A DNA stretch of 64,000 nucleotides from Roseibium sp. (GTDB taxonomy: Bacteria; Pseudomonadota; Alphaproteobacteria; Rhizobiales; Stappiaceae): the NCBI GenBank assembly GCA_017643215.1, contig JAEPNV010000005.1, forward strand, positions 62,001 to 126,000. The letters run 5' to 3'. The position numbers and the translations under genes were made by a program. Positions 49,692 to 59,785 of this stretch are shown here, one piece after another. Position 1 is the stretch's first letter. Every line of letters begins with the position of its first letter. The notes below the pieces were generated by a model. The model ran no database searches and was not told the DNA's origin. It saw only the letters and a program-made list of their open reading frames with translations.

Positions 49692-50657
49692 GTGCACCGA
49701 GCTTCCCAGGACAGGGCGGATCAGCGCGCCCATATTGCCGAACTGCGCCGCCGTATCGCGGCTCTTGAGGGCCGCCTCCCCTCAAATGCGCAGTTTGGTC
49801 CGGCCCCTGCTTTTGCCTCATTCCAGCAGGGGCCGGCCGGCCTTCAAGGAGCTGGCCCTGGGCAGGATGCGCCAGGCGCCGGCGGACCGGTTCAAAAGGA
49901 TGGCCCGCTGTCCTCCCGCCTCGCCTTCGGCGTTGAGGCCGTGGATGGACTGTTTCAAGCCGGCGGCGTGGCGCTTTGCACCTTGCACGAGGTGGTCGGT
50001 GCCCACAGCCGGGATGCGGGGGCGGTGTCCGGGTTTGCTTTGGCACTGCTTGCCTGCGCCATGGCGCGGCGATCCGGGCATATCCTGTGGGTCGCGGCGC
50101 CGGATGCGGTGCGCGAGCAGGGCCGGTTTCATGGGCCCGGCCTTTGCCAGTTCGGGGTGGATCCGGGCCGGATCGTGGCCGTGTTTCCCCGGCGCATGGA
50201 CGAAGCGCTGTGGGCGTTGGAAGAAGGCGCGCGCTGTTCCGCGCTGGCGGGGGTGATCGGCGAGGTTCAGGGCGACAGCCGGCTTCTCGGCCTGACGGCC
50301 ACGCGCCGGCTTTTGCTCAGGGCGCAGGAGGCGGATGTGCCTGTGTTCTTGGTGCGCCACGGGGTGGCGGACGCGCCGACGGCCGCGCTCACCCGCTGGT
50401 GCGTTACGCCCCGTCCGTCAAAGGCGCCGGCGCTCTCCCGGCAGGGCCCGCATGAGGGGCTCGGACGTCCGGGCTGGCAGGTGTCACTGACCCGAAACCG
50501 CGACGGCCGTCCCGGCCGCGCCGATCTGGAGTGGGCCCATGCGGCGAGACAGTTTTCTGCGCCAGCGCGTTCTCTCGCTCTGGTTTCCCGATCTTCCGGC
50601 GGACCGGATCATCCGCCGGCTGAACGCCTCCGCGCCGCCCGCGGCACGGGCGGCTGA
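49692..50657 (+). CDS. imuA: ImuA, mutasome RecA-like protein
   Basis: SOS mutagenesis protein of 321 residues. A RecA/SulA-like core runs from RLAFGVEAVDGLFQAGGVALCTLHEVVG through ILWVAAPD, and the C-terminal RNRDGRPGRADLEW motif is typical of ImuA. Start GTG 49692, with GGAG six bases upstream and the LexA box just before, is preferred over a frame beginning at 49620 inside the promoter. Residues 16-60 are charged and Gln/Pro-rich. It overlaps imuB by 119 bases, more than usual. Confidence 0.87.
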   Translation: MHRASQDRADQRAHIAELRRRIAALEGRLPSNAQFGPAPAFASFQQGPAGLQGAGPGQDAPGAGGPVQKDGPLSSRLAFGVEAVDGLFQAGGVALCTLHEVVGAHSRDAGAVSGFALALLACAMARRSGHILWVAAPDAVREQGRFHGPGLCQFGVDPGRIVAVFPRRMDEALWALEEGARCSALAGVIGEVQGDSRLLGLTATRRLLLRAQEADVPVFLVRHGVADAPTAALTRWCVTPRPSKAPALSRQGPHEGLGRPGWQVSLTRNRDGRPGRADLEWAHAARQFSAPARSLALVSRSSGGPDHPPAERLRAARGTGG

Positions 50658-52251
50658 ACCGCCGTTTGCGGTGGTGGCCAAAACCGGCAATGTGCAGCGG
50701 CTGTGCGCCCTTAATCAGACGGCCCAGGCCCTTGGGCTGAAGGCCGGCGGAAACCTGGCCGATGCGCGGGCCCGGGTGCCGCATCTTTTGATCGAGGAGG
50801 CGGCCCCGGACAAGGACGCGGCCCTGCTGGACCGGTTGGCCGATTGGTGCGACCGGTATACGCCCCTGGTCGCCCTGGACGGACCGGATGGCCTGTTCCT
50901 CGACATTACCGGCTGCGCGCACCTGTTTGACGGCGAGGCCGCGCTGCTTGCCGATGCGCTCAAACGGCTTCACCGGCAAGGCTTCACGGTGCGCGGCGCG
51001 ATCGCCGGAACCCCCGGCGCGGCCTGGGCAAAGGCGCGCTACGGCACCGGCGGATGTGTGCCGCCCGGTCAGGAACAGGCGGCGCTTGAAGGATTGCCGG
51101 TCGCTGCTTTGAGGCTGGCGCGGGACGTTGCCGAAGGGCTTGAACGGGTTGGCCTGTCGACGGTCGGCGCGCTCAGCGGCCGGCCCCGGGCCCCGCTGGC
51201 AAACCGTTTCGGCGTTGAGCTAATCCAACGGTTGGACCAGGCGCTTGGCCGGGAAAGGGAAGCCATTTCGCCGCGGTTTGCCGTGCCTCTGGTGGTCGCC
51301 GAACGGCGGTTTTTCGAACCGATCGGGCGCATGGAGGATGTGCAGGCGGTGCTCCTGTCGCTCGCCGGGCAGGTCGCGGAGGCTTTGGAACGCCGTGTGG
51401 AGGGCGGCCGGGCGTTTGAAATGAGCCTGTTTCGGGCCGATGGCGCGGTTCAGCGGGTCGTTGTCGGCACCAGCCGGCCCTTGCGTGCGCCCAAACGGAT
51501 CCTGGCGCTGTTTGCCGAAAAGCTAAAAGCGGACGAAAGCGTTCTGGATGCCGGCTATGGCTATGATCTGATCCGGCTGTCGGTTCTGGAGGCCGAGGCG
51601 GCCGCGCCCGATCAACTGGCGCTTGCCGGCAAAGGCCAAGCGCAGGCCGAAGCGGATCTCACCGGACTGGTCGACCGGCTCGGCGCCCGGCTCGGGATTG
51701 ACCGTGTCACCCGGCTTTTGCCCGTCGACCGTCATCTGCCGGAAAGCCAGACCGGATTTGTGCCCGCGGCGATCGCACGCGAGGACGCGCTCTCCTGGGT
51801 CGGCTTCGGCGGCACGGATTTCGGTCTGGGCCATCTGCAGAAGGACGGCGATCCGGTGCAGGCCGAAATTCCGGCCGCCGGGGGCTTTTCAGAGGAGTTT
51901 GGCGCCGACTGGCAGCAGATCCCTCTGGAAATTCCGCTTGTCCGGCCCTTGCGCCTGATTGATCCGGCCGAGCCCGTGGAGGCCGTCGCCGTCGTGCCCG
52001 AAGGTCCGCCCTTGCGCTTCCGGTGGCGTCGGGTGCTTTACAAGGTCGCGCGGTCGGAAGGGCCGGAGCGCATTGCCCCGCCCTGGTGGGTCGGCGCGCC
52101 GGATGCGCCGCCGCCGGATCAGACCGCCGTCACCCGCGACTATTTCCGGATCGAGGATGAGGACGGCCGCCGGTTCTGGCTCTACCGGGAAGGCCTTTAC
52201 GCCCGCGAGACCACCCAGCCGCGCTGGTACATGCAAGGCGTTTTCGCATGA
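50539..52251 (+). CDS. imuB: ImuB, inactive Y-family polymerase homologue
   Basis: Y-family-like protein of 570 residues that links DnaE2 to the sliding clamp. SLWFPDLPADRIIRRL and TPLVALDGPDGLFLDITGCAHLF are the ImuB counterparts of polymerase motifs; the acidic catalytic triad of true Y-family polymerases is not seen (for instance LWFPDL where polymerases have DxD-type residues), as known for ImuB. The C-terminal region ends WYMQGVFA. Overlaps dnaE2 as ATGA. Induced with imuA through LexA. Confidence 0.9.
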   Translation: MRRDSFLRQRVLSLWFPDLPADRIIRRLNASAPPAARAAEPPFAVVAKTGNVQRLCALNQTAQALGLKAGGNLADARARVPHLLIEEAAPDKDAALLDRLADWCDRYTPLVALDGPDGLFLDITGCAHLFDGEAALLADALKRLHRQGFTVRGAIAGTPGAAWAKARYGTGGCVPPGQEQAALEGLPVAALRLARDVAEGLERVGLSTVGALSGRPRAPLANRFGVELIQRLDQALGREREAISPRFAVPLVVAERRFFEPIGRMEDVQAVLLSLAGQVAEALERRVEGGRAFEMSLFRADGAVQRVVVGTSRPLRAPKRILALFAEKLKADESVLDAGYGYDLIRLSVLEAEAAAPDQLALAGKGQAQAEADLTGLVDRLGARLGIDRVTRLLPVDRHLPESQTGFVPAAIAREDALSWVGFGGTDFGLGHLQKDGDPVQAEIPAAGGFSEEFGADWQQIPLEIPLVRPLRLIDPAEPVEAVAVVPEGPPLRFRWRRVLYKVARSEGPERIAPPWWVGAPDAPPPDQTAVTRDYFRIEDEDGRRFWLYREGLYARETTQPRWYMQGVFA

Positions 52252-55200
52252 TCGGGACACCGTCCTTCGCCGAATTGTGCACGGCCAGCAACTTTTCCTT
52301 CCTTCACGGGGCGTCGCATCCGGAGGAATTGGCGATGATGGCCTCCGCGCTTGGTCTTGCCGGTTTTTCCGTGGCCGACCGCAACTCCATGGCCGGGGCG
52401 GTGCGCGCGCATATGGCGGCCAAGGAAACCGGGGCCCGGTTCGTGCCCGGCTGCCGGCTCGCCTTTCTGGATGGTACGCCCGATCTTCTGGTCTGGCCGA
52501 AGGACCGGGACGCCTATGGCCGGCTGACCCGGCTCCTGACCGTCGGCAACCGCCGGGCCGACAAGGGCGAATGTCATCTCCTGCGGGACGACCTGGAGAT
52601 CCTGGGCCATGGTGCGGCGCTGGCGCTGGTGATGCCGCCCGGCCTGCCGGAGCCGGCCGGGCTCTCGGCCGCGCTCTCGGAGCTGAAAGACCGGTTCGGC
52701 CGTGATCTGCGGCTGGCCGTCCAGCTTCCCCATGGGGCGGCCGACCGGCGGCGGCTCGATCTTGCGATTGAGGTTGCCGGCCGGGTGAAGGTGCGGCTTC
52801 TGGCCACCAACGACGTTCTTTATCACGATGCCGGCCGGCGGCCCCTCCAGGACGTTTTGACCTGTATCCACCTCCATGAGCGGCTGGAGACGGCCGGCCG
52901 CCGCCTTGAGATCAATGCCGAGCGGCATCTGAAAGGCGCTGACGAGATGGCCCGGCTTTTTGAGACCGCGCCGGAGGCCGTGCGGGAGAGCCTCTTGATC
53001 CTCGAGGAGGTCGGCTTTTCGCTGGATGATCTGGCCTATGAATATCCGGAGGAGCCGAGCGGTGAAAGCGCAACGCCGCAGGCGGAACTGGAGCGGCTGG
53101 CCGCTGAAGGCGCCGCGCAGCGCTATCCGGGCGGCGTGCCGGACACGGTGCAAAAGGCGATCGACTATGAGCTCGCCCTGGTGGCCGAGCTGGAGTATGC
53201 GCCGTACTTCCTGACCGTTTACGACATCGTCCGCTTTGCCCGCACGCGCGGGATCCTGTGCCAGGGGCGGGGATCGGCGGCCAATTCGGCCGTGTGTTTT
53301 TGCCTCGGCATCACCGAGGTGGATCCGGTAAGGGCCGATCTTCTGTTCGAGCGCTTCATTTCGCCGGAGCGGCGCGAGCCGCCGGACATTGACGTTGATT
53401 TCGAACACGAGCGGCGCGAGGAGGTCATCCAGTACATCTATGAAAAATACGGCCGGGAGCGGGCCGGGCTGGCGGCGACCGTGATCACCTACCGCACGCG
53501 CTCGGCCTTGCGCGAAGTCGGCAAGGCGTTCGGCCTGTCGGAGGATGCCATCGGCGCCCTGTCCGGCACGATCTGGGGCCATTCGGCGGCCGGTCTTGAA
53601 GAGGCCCGCGTGCGCGAGGCCGGACTTGACCCGGATGATCCGATGCTGACCCAGATGCTGTCGCTCGTGCGCACGCTGATCGGCTTCCCGCGGCACCTGT
53701 CGCAGCATGTCGGCGGGTTCGTCATCACGCGCGGCCGGCTCGACGAGGTCGTGCCGATCCAGAACGCGGCGATGGAGGACCGCACGGTCATTGAATGGGA
53801 CAAGGACGATCTCGACGCGCTGGGCATCTTGAAGATCGACATTCTGGCGCTGGGCATGCTCTCGGCCATCCGCAAGGCGCTCGACATGCTGTCGGAGTCT
53901 TATGGCCTGGACCTGACGCTTTCCAGCATTCCACCGGAGGAAAAGGAGGTCTACGCCATGCTGTGCCGGGCGGATTCGGTCGGCGTGTTCCAGGTCGAAA
54001 GCCGGGCGCAGATGACCATGCTGCCGCGGCTCAGGCCCGAAGCCTTCTATGATCTCGTCATCGAGGTGGCGATCGTGCGGCCCGGCCCGATCCAGGGCGA
54101 CATGGTGCATCCGTATCTGCGCCGCCGCCAGGGGCTGGAACAGGTCACCTATCCGAGCAAGGAGCTGGAGGCGGTGCTCGGCAAGACGATGGGCGTGCCG
54201 CTGTTTCAGGAACAGGCCATGAAGATCGCCATTGTCGCGGCAGGGTTCACGCCCGGGGAAGCCGACAGGCTGCGCCGGGCCATGGCGACGTTCCGCCGGG
54301 TTGGCACGATCGGCACGTTCCAGACCAAGATGATCGAGGGCATGACACAAAACGGCTATGAGCGCGACTTCGCCGAACGCTGCTTCCGCCAGATCGAAGG
54401 CTTCGGCGAATACGGGTTTCCCGAAAGCCACGCGGCCAGTTTCGCGCTCCTGGTCTATGCCTCCTCCTGGATCAAGGCCCGGTATCCGGACGTCTTTTGC
54501 GCGGCGCTTTTGAATGCCCAGCCGATGGGCTTTTACGCACCCGCCCAGCTCGTGCGCGATGCCCGCGAGCACGGGGTGGAGGTGCGCGAGGCCGACATCA
54601 ACCTGTCCGACTGGGACGCGATCCTGGAGCCGGGCGTTGCCGCGTCCGGCCGGCTGCACCGCCGGCACCTTGAGATGTCCGGCGTCATTCAGGCGACCCA
54701 CGCGGTCAGGCTTGGCCTTCGCATGATCAAGGGCGTGAAGCAGGAGGACATGGAGCGGCTGATCGCGCTGAGGGGAGAAGGGTATGATTCCGTGCGTGAT
54801 CTGTGGCTGCGCACCGGGCTCGGCCGGCCGGTGATCTTGAAGCTTGCCGAGGCCGACGCCTTCCGCTCGCTCGGTCTCGACCGGCGGGCGGCGGTCTGGA
54901 CCGCCCAGGGCCTGGAGCAGGGCGGCGCGCGCGACCGGCTGCCGCTGTTCGACACAGCAGAACTGGGCGATCTCAGACCGGAGCCGGATGCGGATCTGCC
55001 GGCCATGCCGCCCGGTGCCCATGTGATGGCCGATTATCAGACCTTGAGCCTGTCCTTGAAGGCCCATCCGGTGGCGTTCGTGCGCCCGGCGCTCACCCGT
55101 CTGAAGGTGCTGCCCTGTGCGAGGCTTGAAGAGACTCGGTCCGGCCGTTCGGTCACGGTTGCCGGGCTTGTTCTGGTCCGGCAGCGGCCGGGATCGGCCA

Positions 55201-55598
55201 AGGGCGTCATTTTCATGACGCTGGAGGACGAGGGCGGCATCGCCAATGTGATTGTCTGGCCGAAAGTGTTCGAAAAATACCGGCCGCTGGTGCTCGGCGC
55301 CCGGTTCTTGAAGGTCCGCGGCCGGCTGCAATCAGAATCCGGCGTCATTCACGTGGTCGCCGATCATGTGGAGGATGCAACGCCGCTGATGGTGGACCTG
55401 CCCGGCCTGTCGCTCACCGATGCCGGTCTGGCCCGGGCCGATGAAGTGAAGCGGCCGGTGATTGAACTCTCCGAAAAGATCAAGCCGGCGAGCCGCCTTG
55501 CCCAGCTCGTGCGCGAGGTGCCGGAGCTGCGCCAGGACATTTCGCAGCTCAAACCGGAAAAGCTCAAAGCCCTGCCCGGCGGCCGCAATTTTCATTGA
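52248..55598 (+). CDS. dnaE2: Error-prone DNA polymerase DnaE2
   Basis: C-family polymerase of 1116 residues, about the usual DnaE2 length. The PHP domain begins FAELCTASNFSFLHGASHPEEL; the polymerase core has GRGSAANSAVCFCLGIT, PDIDVDFEHERREEVIQYIY with catalytic Asp residues, and QEQAMKIAIVAAGFTPGEAD; an OB fold (VAGLVLVRQRPGSAKGVIFM) is near the C-terminus. Coupled to imuB. Performs translesion synthesis and induced mutagenesis after DNA damage with ImuA and ImuB. Confidence 0.95.
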   Translation: MIGTPSFAELCTASNFSFLHGASHPEELAMMASALGLAGFSVADRNSMAGAVRAHMAAKETGARFVPGCRLAFLDGTPDLLVWPKDRDAYGRLTRLLTVGNRRADKGECHLLRDDLEILGHGAALALVMPPGLPEPAGLSAALSELKDRFGRDLRLAVQLPHGAADRRRLDLAIEVAGRVKVRLLATNDVLYHDAGRRPLQDVLTCIHLHERLETAGRRLEINAERHLKGADEMARLFETAPEAVRESLLILEEVGFSLDDLAYEYPEEPSGESATPQAELERLAAEGAAQRYPGGVPDTVQKAIDYELALVAELEYAPYFLTVYDIVRFARTRGILCQGRGSAANSAVCFCLGITEVDPVRADLLFERFISPERREPPDIDVDFEHERREEVIQYIYEKYGRERAGLAATVITYRTRSALREVGKAFGLSEDAIGALSGTIWGHSAAGLEEARVREAGLDPDDPMLTQMLSLVRTLIGFPRHLSQHVGGFVITRGRLDEVVPIQNAAMEDRTVIEWDKDDLDALGILKIDILALGMLSAIRKALDMLSESYGLDLTLSSIPPEEKEVYAMLCRADSVGVFQVESRAQMTMLPRLRPEAFYDLVIEVAIVRPGPIQGDMVHPYLRRRQGLEQVTYPSKELEAVLGKTMGVPLFQEQAMKIAIVAAGFTPGEADRLRRAMATFRRVGTIGTFQTKMIEGMTQNGYERDFAERCFRQIEGFGEYGFPESHAASFALLVYASSWIKARYPDVFCAALLNAQPMGFYAPAQLVRDAREHGVEVREADINLSDWDAILEPGVAASGRLHRRHLEMSGVIQATHAVRLGLRMIKGVKQEDMERLIALRGEGYDSVRDLWLRTGLGRPVILKLAEADAFRSLGLDRRAAVWTAQGLEQGGARDRLPLFDTAELGDLRPEPDADLPAMPPGAHVMADYQTLSLSLKAHPVAFVRPALTRLKVLPCARLEETRSGRSVTVAGLVLVRQRPGSAKGVIFMTLEDEGGIANVIVWPKVFEKYRPLVLGARFLKVRGRLQSESGVIHVVADHVEDATPLMVDLPGLSLTDAGLARADEVKRPVIELSEKIKPASRLAQLVREVPELRQDISQLKPEKLKALPGGRNFH

Positions 55599-56056
55599 TG
55601 TTTGATGCTTATCCTCACACCCGAAAGGGCCCATCCCGATCCTTGACACATTCCCACTTGCCCCCTGACGGTGCCCAATCGGCGCCGAGCATATGGAACG
55701 TGTCGACGCCGGCCGTTACGCTCCAGCGACAACGTCGCATCTCCCCGGAATTTTTAATCCGAAAACCAGAGCCTGGCTGGGCGGTCAAAGCCTTGATAAA
55801 AATTCACCACTTTGGGTTCCTCAAAACAAACTGAGAGGATCCCTCCGCTTCCTCTCGCCCGCCGCTCCACCTTAGTCACGTCGTCCAAAGGGCCCAGCAT
55901 CCCAGTTGTCACAATGGTGCGGGGCGTTCATACGAAAAAGGGATCGGACCCCCGGCCTCGACTACGAAACCGCATCTTCGGGTTCATTGCGTGCGGATGG
56001 CGACCTGAAGATGTCCCTGCGCAGATCGCGGGCCACTCCAATGGCGGAACACCACA
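55599..56056. other. Intergenic region after dnaE2
   Basis: About 460 bases without a supported gene. The plus- and minus-strand frames have no recognisable family pattern and several stops. GC content dips near 55780-55840. It should contain the promoter of the DUF6880-like gene at its right end; nothing definite was seen. Confidence 0.4.
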
Positions 56057-57505
56057 ATGGCACGTAAAGCTTCGATCACTCTTGAAAACCTGATGGAACT
56101 CGGTCCGGAAAAACTGGCTCAACTGGTGCTGGGGGAAGCCGAACGCGATGCCGCCTTTCGAAAAAGGGTATCTACCGCGCTTGCCGCGAAGAAGGGCCCG
56201 GAAAGCGTCGCCAAGATTATCGACCGCCGGCTCGCGGCGCTGGAAAAGGCCCGCAGCTTCATCGACTGGGATAAGGCGCGGGCCTTTCGCGATGACCTGG
56301 CCGCGACGGTTGCCACGACGGCCGATGAGCTCGGCACGGCCGCCCCGGTTATGGCCGTGGACCGCCTTGTGCGCTTCATCGCCACGCATGAAAGCGTGTT
56401 CGAGCGGGTGGATGACTCGTCCGGTCGCATCCAGGATGTCTACGATCAGGCCATCGCGGACGCCGGCGCGTTGACGTCAAATCTCCCACAGGACGAAAAA
56501 GCACTCCTGCCGGAAAAGATCATGGCAGCGCTCGGCGACACCAGTCACGGCTATCTTGTGGATGCGGCACGGGTGGTCATTGAGCATCTGCCGGCCGACG
56601 TCTTGCGAAACTGGGAGGCGGAACTCGCCCGGTTGCAGGAAGACCAGGAGGCGGAAGATAGAAGATCAAAGGACCGCTACATCTTCTCCAGCGCCCGGCA
56701 ATATCACGACATCCGGCAGATCATTGCCGACAATCTCGGCGATCTCGACGGATTGATCGCCCTTGAGGAAAACAAGCATCCGAATCTGCAGGATACAATC
56801 GGCATCGCCGAACGATTGCTTGAGGCGGGCCGTCACAAAGAGGCGCTTGACTGGGTCAGGCGTGATCAACCCGGCGGGTTGAAGGTCATGACCGTCGCCG
56901 ACCTGGCTGACGGACTGAAACCGCGGCTTGTTTCGTCGTCCCGGCGCACGAGCCTCGAAGCGACCATCTTTGACGCCCTTGGACAGAAGAGCCAGGCGCT
57001 ATCGCTCCGGTGGTCGGCCTTCGAGACAACGCTCGACGCCGACATGTTGCGCGAGTATGTCAACGCCCTCCCGGATTTCGAGGAGTTTGACGCCCTGGAC
57101 AGGGCATTCGGTCATGTTCTGTCTTCGGATAGGATTTACAGCGCGCTGGCGTTTTTCATGGAATGGCCGAGGCTTGATCTCGCCGCCAAGAAGGTTCTGG
57201 CGCATCGGGGCGAATGGGACGGAGGCCAGTACGATTTGCTGCGGTCTGCCGCTGACCATTTGCTCCAGGATCACGCTTTGGCCGCAACCATCCTTTATCG
57301 CGCCTTGATCGACGACATACTGGACCGCGCCCGTTCAAAAGCCTATCCGCATGCCGTGCGTTACTTGAAAAAACTCGATGCGCTCGCTGCCGCATCCGAC
57401 ACCGATGCCACATGTGTCGAAGGTGTCGTGACACATGCCGATTACCGGGCCGGCCTGCAAAAGAAACACGGCCGGAAGATGAGCTTCTGGGCGCGGGTCA
57501 ATTAG
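56057..57505 (+). CDS. Large alpha-helical protein of unknown function (DUF6880-like)
   Basis: 482 residues, soluble, without signal peptide or membrane segments. Almost entirely helical, with TPR-like or solenoid-like segments such as NLQDTIGIAERLLEAGRHKEALDWVRR and DEFDALDRAFGHVLSS-type repeats toward the C-terminus. The YHDIRQIIADNLGDLDGLIA stretch is one I associate with DUF6880, though I could not confirm it. No catalytic motif is visible. It stands alone between the mutasome and a Tct operon, with no obvious partner. Confidence 0.7.
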   Translation: MARKASITLENLMELGPEKLAQLVLGEAERDAAFRKRVSTALAAKKGPESVAKIIDRRLAALEKARSFIDWDKARAFRDDLAATVATTADELGTAAPVMAVDRLVRFIATHESVFERVDDSSGRIQDVYDQAIADAGALTSNLPQDEKALLPEKIMAALGDTSHGYLVDAARVVIEHLPADVLRNWEAELARLQEDQEAEDRRSKDRYIFSSARQYHDIRQIIADNLGDLDGLIALEENKHPNLQDTIGIAERLLEAGRHKEALDWVRRDQPGGLKVMTVADLADGLKPRLVSSSRRTSLEATIFDALGQKSQALSLRWSAFETTLDADMLREYVNALPDFEEFDALDRAFGHVLSSDRIYSALAFFMEWPRLDLAAKKVLAHRGEWDGGQYDLLRSAADHLLQDHALAATILYRALIDDILDRARSKAYPHAVRYLKKLDALAAASDTDATCVEGVVTHADYRAGLQKKHGRKMSFWARVN

Positions 57506-57768
57506 GTCCGATGGCGGCGGCTTTCGTCGGTACCATCGTCGGATCGCCCATGTCGAAACAACCAAGCAACGATGCGGGAATTAAACGTCAGGCCAAATCT
57601 CGACCGGTCGTCGAAGTGACATTCACCGCCCCTGATCCGTGATCTGGGTGGAGAACGGATGTTCGCGGTGGTTCCAACGGACCTCTGGTTGAGATGGACT
57701 CCAATCGGGTGCATTCAGATCCGGCTTTGGATGGCAAAAGCGCCACAGGACACAATCGGGGATCCGGT

Positions 57769-59271
57769 TTATGCGCCGGGTGTCTGGCGCTGCCGGACAC
57801 GCTGAAATCCGCCAATGGCCCGCGTGATCATGGCGAGCCAGATCAGACTCGTGATGGCGCCAAGCGCCGCCGCGATGGGCCGCCCGAAGAAGCCGAGCAC
57901 GTCGCCGCGGGCGATGGTCATGGAGGTGATGAAGCTTTGTTCAACAAGCGGGCCGAGGACGATCCCCAGAATGATCGGCGCAATCGCGAAATCACGTGAC
58001 TGCAGGATATAGGCCAGCACGCCCAGCACGATCATGACCAGAACGCCGAACATGGTGTTGTTGATGGCGTATGCGCCAACCACGCAGAATAAAAGGATCG
58101 CAGCATTCAGATAGGCGGGCGGCACCTTGAAGATGTACCGTGCCGCCTTGGCTGCGGCATAGCCGAACGGAATGAGAAGCAGATTGGCGAGCACAAAGAC
58201 CAGAAGGACCGCGTAGAAATTGTGCGGATTGACCGTCAGAAGCTGCGGGCCCGGTTCCATCCCCTTCATGAACAGCACACCGACCGCAATCGCCGTGACC
58301 GCATCGCCGGGAATGCCGAACACCATGGCCGGGATCCAGGACGAGGACAAGGCTGCGTTGTTCGTAGCACCGGCCTCCACCAGGCCTTCGGGGTGGCCGG
58401 TGCCGAACTTTTCCGGTGTTTTTGAACTCCGCTTCGCGAGCGAATAGGTGATCCATGCGCCGAGGTCGCCGCCAATGCCCGGCAGAGCGCCAATAACGGA
58501 TCCGGCCGCCGCGCCGCGCAGCAGATTGAGCCTGTAGCGGCCAAGCGTGGCGCCGACGCCGGCAAAGGGATTGGTGAGCTCGGCTTGCGGCGCGGTCTGA
58601 AGACCCCTGCCGCCATTGCGCAGGATCTCGGCCAGGGCGAACATCCCGATCATGGCCGGTATGAAGCTGATGCCGCCGGCAAGCTCACCGATGCCGAAGG
58701 TAAACCGCGGCTGTCCGATCAGCGGGTCGAGGCCGATCTGGGCAATGAACAGGCCAAGCAGCAGGGACAACATGCCCTTGGCGATGCCGCCGCGCGAGAC
58801 GATCACCGCACAGCTCAGACCCAGGACCGACAGCCAGAAATACTCGAAGCTGGAAAAATTCAGGGCAAACCGGGCCAGCATGGGCGCGGCCAGCATCAGC
58901 ACGGCGAAACCGAACAGCCCGCCAAAGGCCGCCGCGCAGATGCTGATGCCGATCGCGAGGCCGGCCTTGCCTTTCCGCGTCAGACCATTTGCGTCTTCAA
59001 CGTAGGCGGCCGACGCCGGCGTTCCGGGAATGCGCAACAGCGCACCGGGTATGTCTCCGGCCGTGATCGCCATTGCGGTGCACGAGATGATGGCGGCGAT
59101 CGCCGGGACCGGGTCCATATAGAATGTGAACGGTACCAGAAGCGCGGCCGCCATCGTGGCGGTCAGCCCGGGCATCGCGCCGACGAACAGGCCGAATGCG
59201 GAGGCCAGCACGATCACGATCAGCGTGTCGGGGGTAAAGACAAGGCCGAAGGCAAGGACGAGCGCGTCCAC
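57769..59271 (-). CDS. TctA-type large permease (second system)
   Basis: Large permease of a tripartite tricarboxylate transporter, 500 residues with about twelve membrane segments. AMPGLTATMAAALLVPFTFY near 35, GIPGDAVTAIAVGVLFMKG and GALPGIGGDLGAWITYS show the family's duplicated Gly/Pro motif. It starts at GTG 59271, four bases after the TctB stop. In the minus-strand order C-B-A, downstream of an operator-bearing promoter near 60823, it belongs to the IclR-linked catabolic unit. Confidence 0.92.
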   Translation of the reverse strand: MDALVLAFGLVFTPDTLIVIVLASAFGLFVGAMPGLTATMAAALLVPFTFYMDPVPAIAAIISCTAMAITAGDIPGALLRIPGTPASAAYVEDANGLTRKGKAGLAIGISICAAAFGGLFGFAVLMLAAPMLARFALNFSSFEYFWLSVLGLSCAVIVSRGGIAKGMLSLLLGLFIAQIGLDPLIGQPRFTFGIGELAGGISFIPAMIGMFALAEILRNGGRGLQTAPQAELTNPFAGVGATLGRYRLNLLRGAAAGSVIGALPGIGGDLGAWITYSLAKRSSKTPEKFGTGHPEGLVEAGATNNAALSSSWIPAMVFGIPGDAVTAIAVGVLFMKGMEPGPQLLTVNPHNFYAVLLVFVLANLLLIPFGYAAAKAARYIFKVPPAYLNAAILLFCVVGAYAINNTMFGVLVMIVLGVLAYILQSRDFAIAPIILGIVLGPLVEQSFITSMTIARGDVLGFFGRPIAAALGAITSLIWLAMITRAIGGFQRVRQRQTPGA

Positions 59272-59275
59272 GGCG

Positions 59276-59740
59276 TCAAAACGGGCCGCGGGGCAGCGGT
59301 ACGCGCAGGCCCTGGGTGAAGATCAGATAGATACCCGCGGTGGCAATGGCCGAAAAGAGGATGGCGCCGGTCCAGCGGCCGCCCCCAAGCCTTATGGCGA
59401 ACACCGAAAACACGAAGCCGCCCGCCAGGAAACCGGCGGACGGCATGACGACGGTCAGCAACGCCAGCGCCGAAACGATCGCGATGGCGTAGCGGTCAAA
59501 CAGCGGTTCCCGCGCGCCGGCGGCAGAGGCAGGCATGGAGCTGCGCGCCGCGCGCGCCGCTCCGATCGCCATCAAGCCGCCGAAAACGATCATCGCCGTG
59601 CCGGTCATGGCTGGAAACAGCCCCGATCCGACGACCATGCCCGCAATGGTGCGGAAGCCGCTGGCAATGATAATGATGCCCGCGCCCAGCGCCGCGAACG
59701 CCAATCCGATGATGATGTCTGCCGCATGGCCGGTGCGCAT
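59276..59740 (-). CDS. TctB-type small membrane subunit (second system)
   Basis: 154 residues with four hydrophobic segments (IIIGLAFAALGAGIIIIASG at the start, FAIRLGG and AILFSAIATAGIYLIFTQGL at the end) and the GSGLFPAMTG motif of TctB after the first. Lies between the TctC and TctA genes, 45 bases after TctC. Confidence 0.87.
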   Translation of the reverse strand: MRTGHAADIIIGLAFAALGAGIIIIASGFRTIAGMVVGSGLFPAMTGTAMIVFGGLMAIGAARAARSSMPASAAGAREPLFDRYAIAIVSALALLTVVMPSAGFLAGGFVFSVFAIRLGGGRWTGAILFSAIATAGIYLIFTQGLRVPLPRGPF

Positions 59741-59785
59741 GAACCGCTCTCCGTCGACTGGCCGCGCAGGGCGGGCGGCCGCCGG

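Noticed and set aside
52197..55331. 1044-codon minus-strand open frame
   Set aside because: Complement of dnaE2; rich in His, Arg and Gln as expected from reversed GC-rich codons, with no domain.
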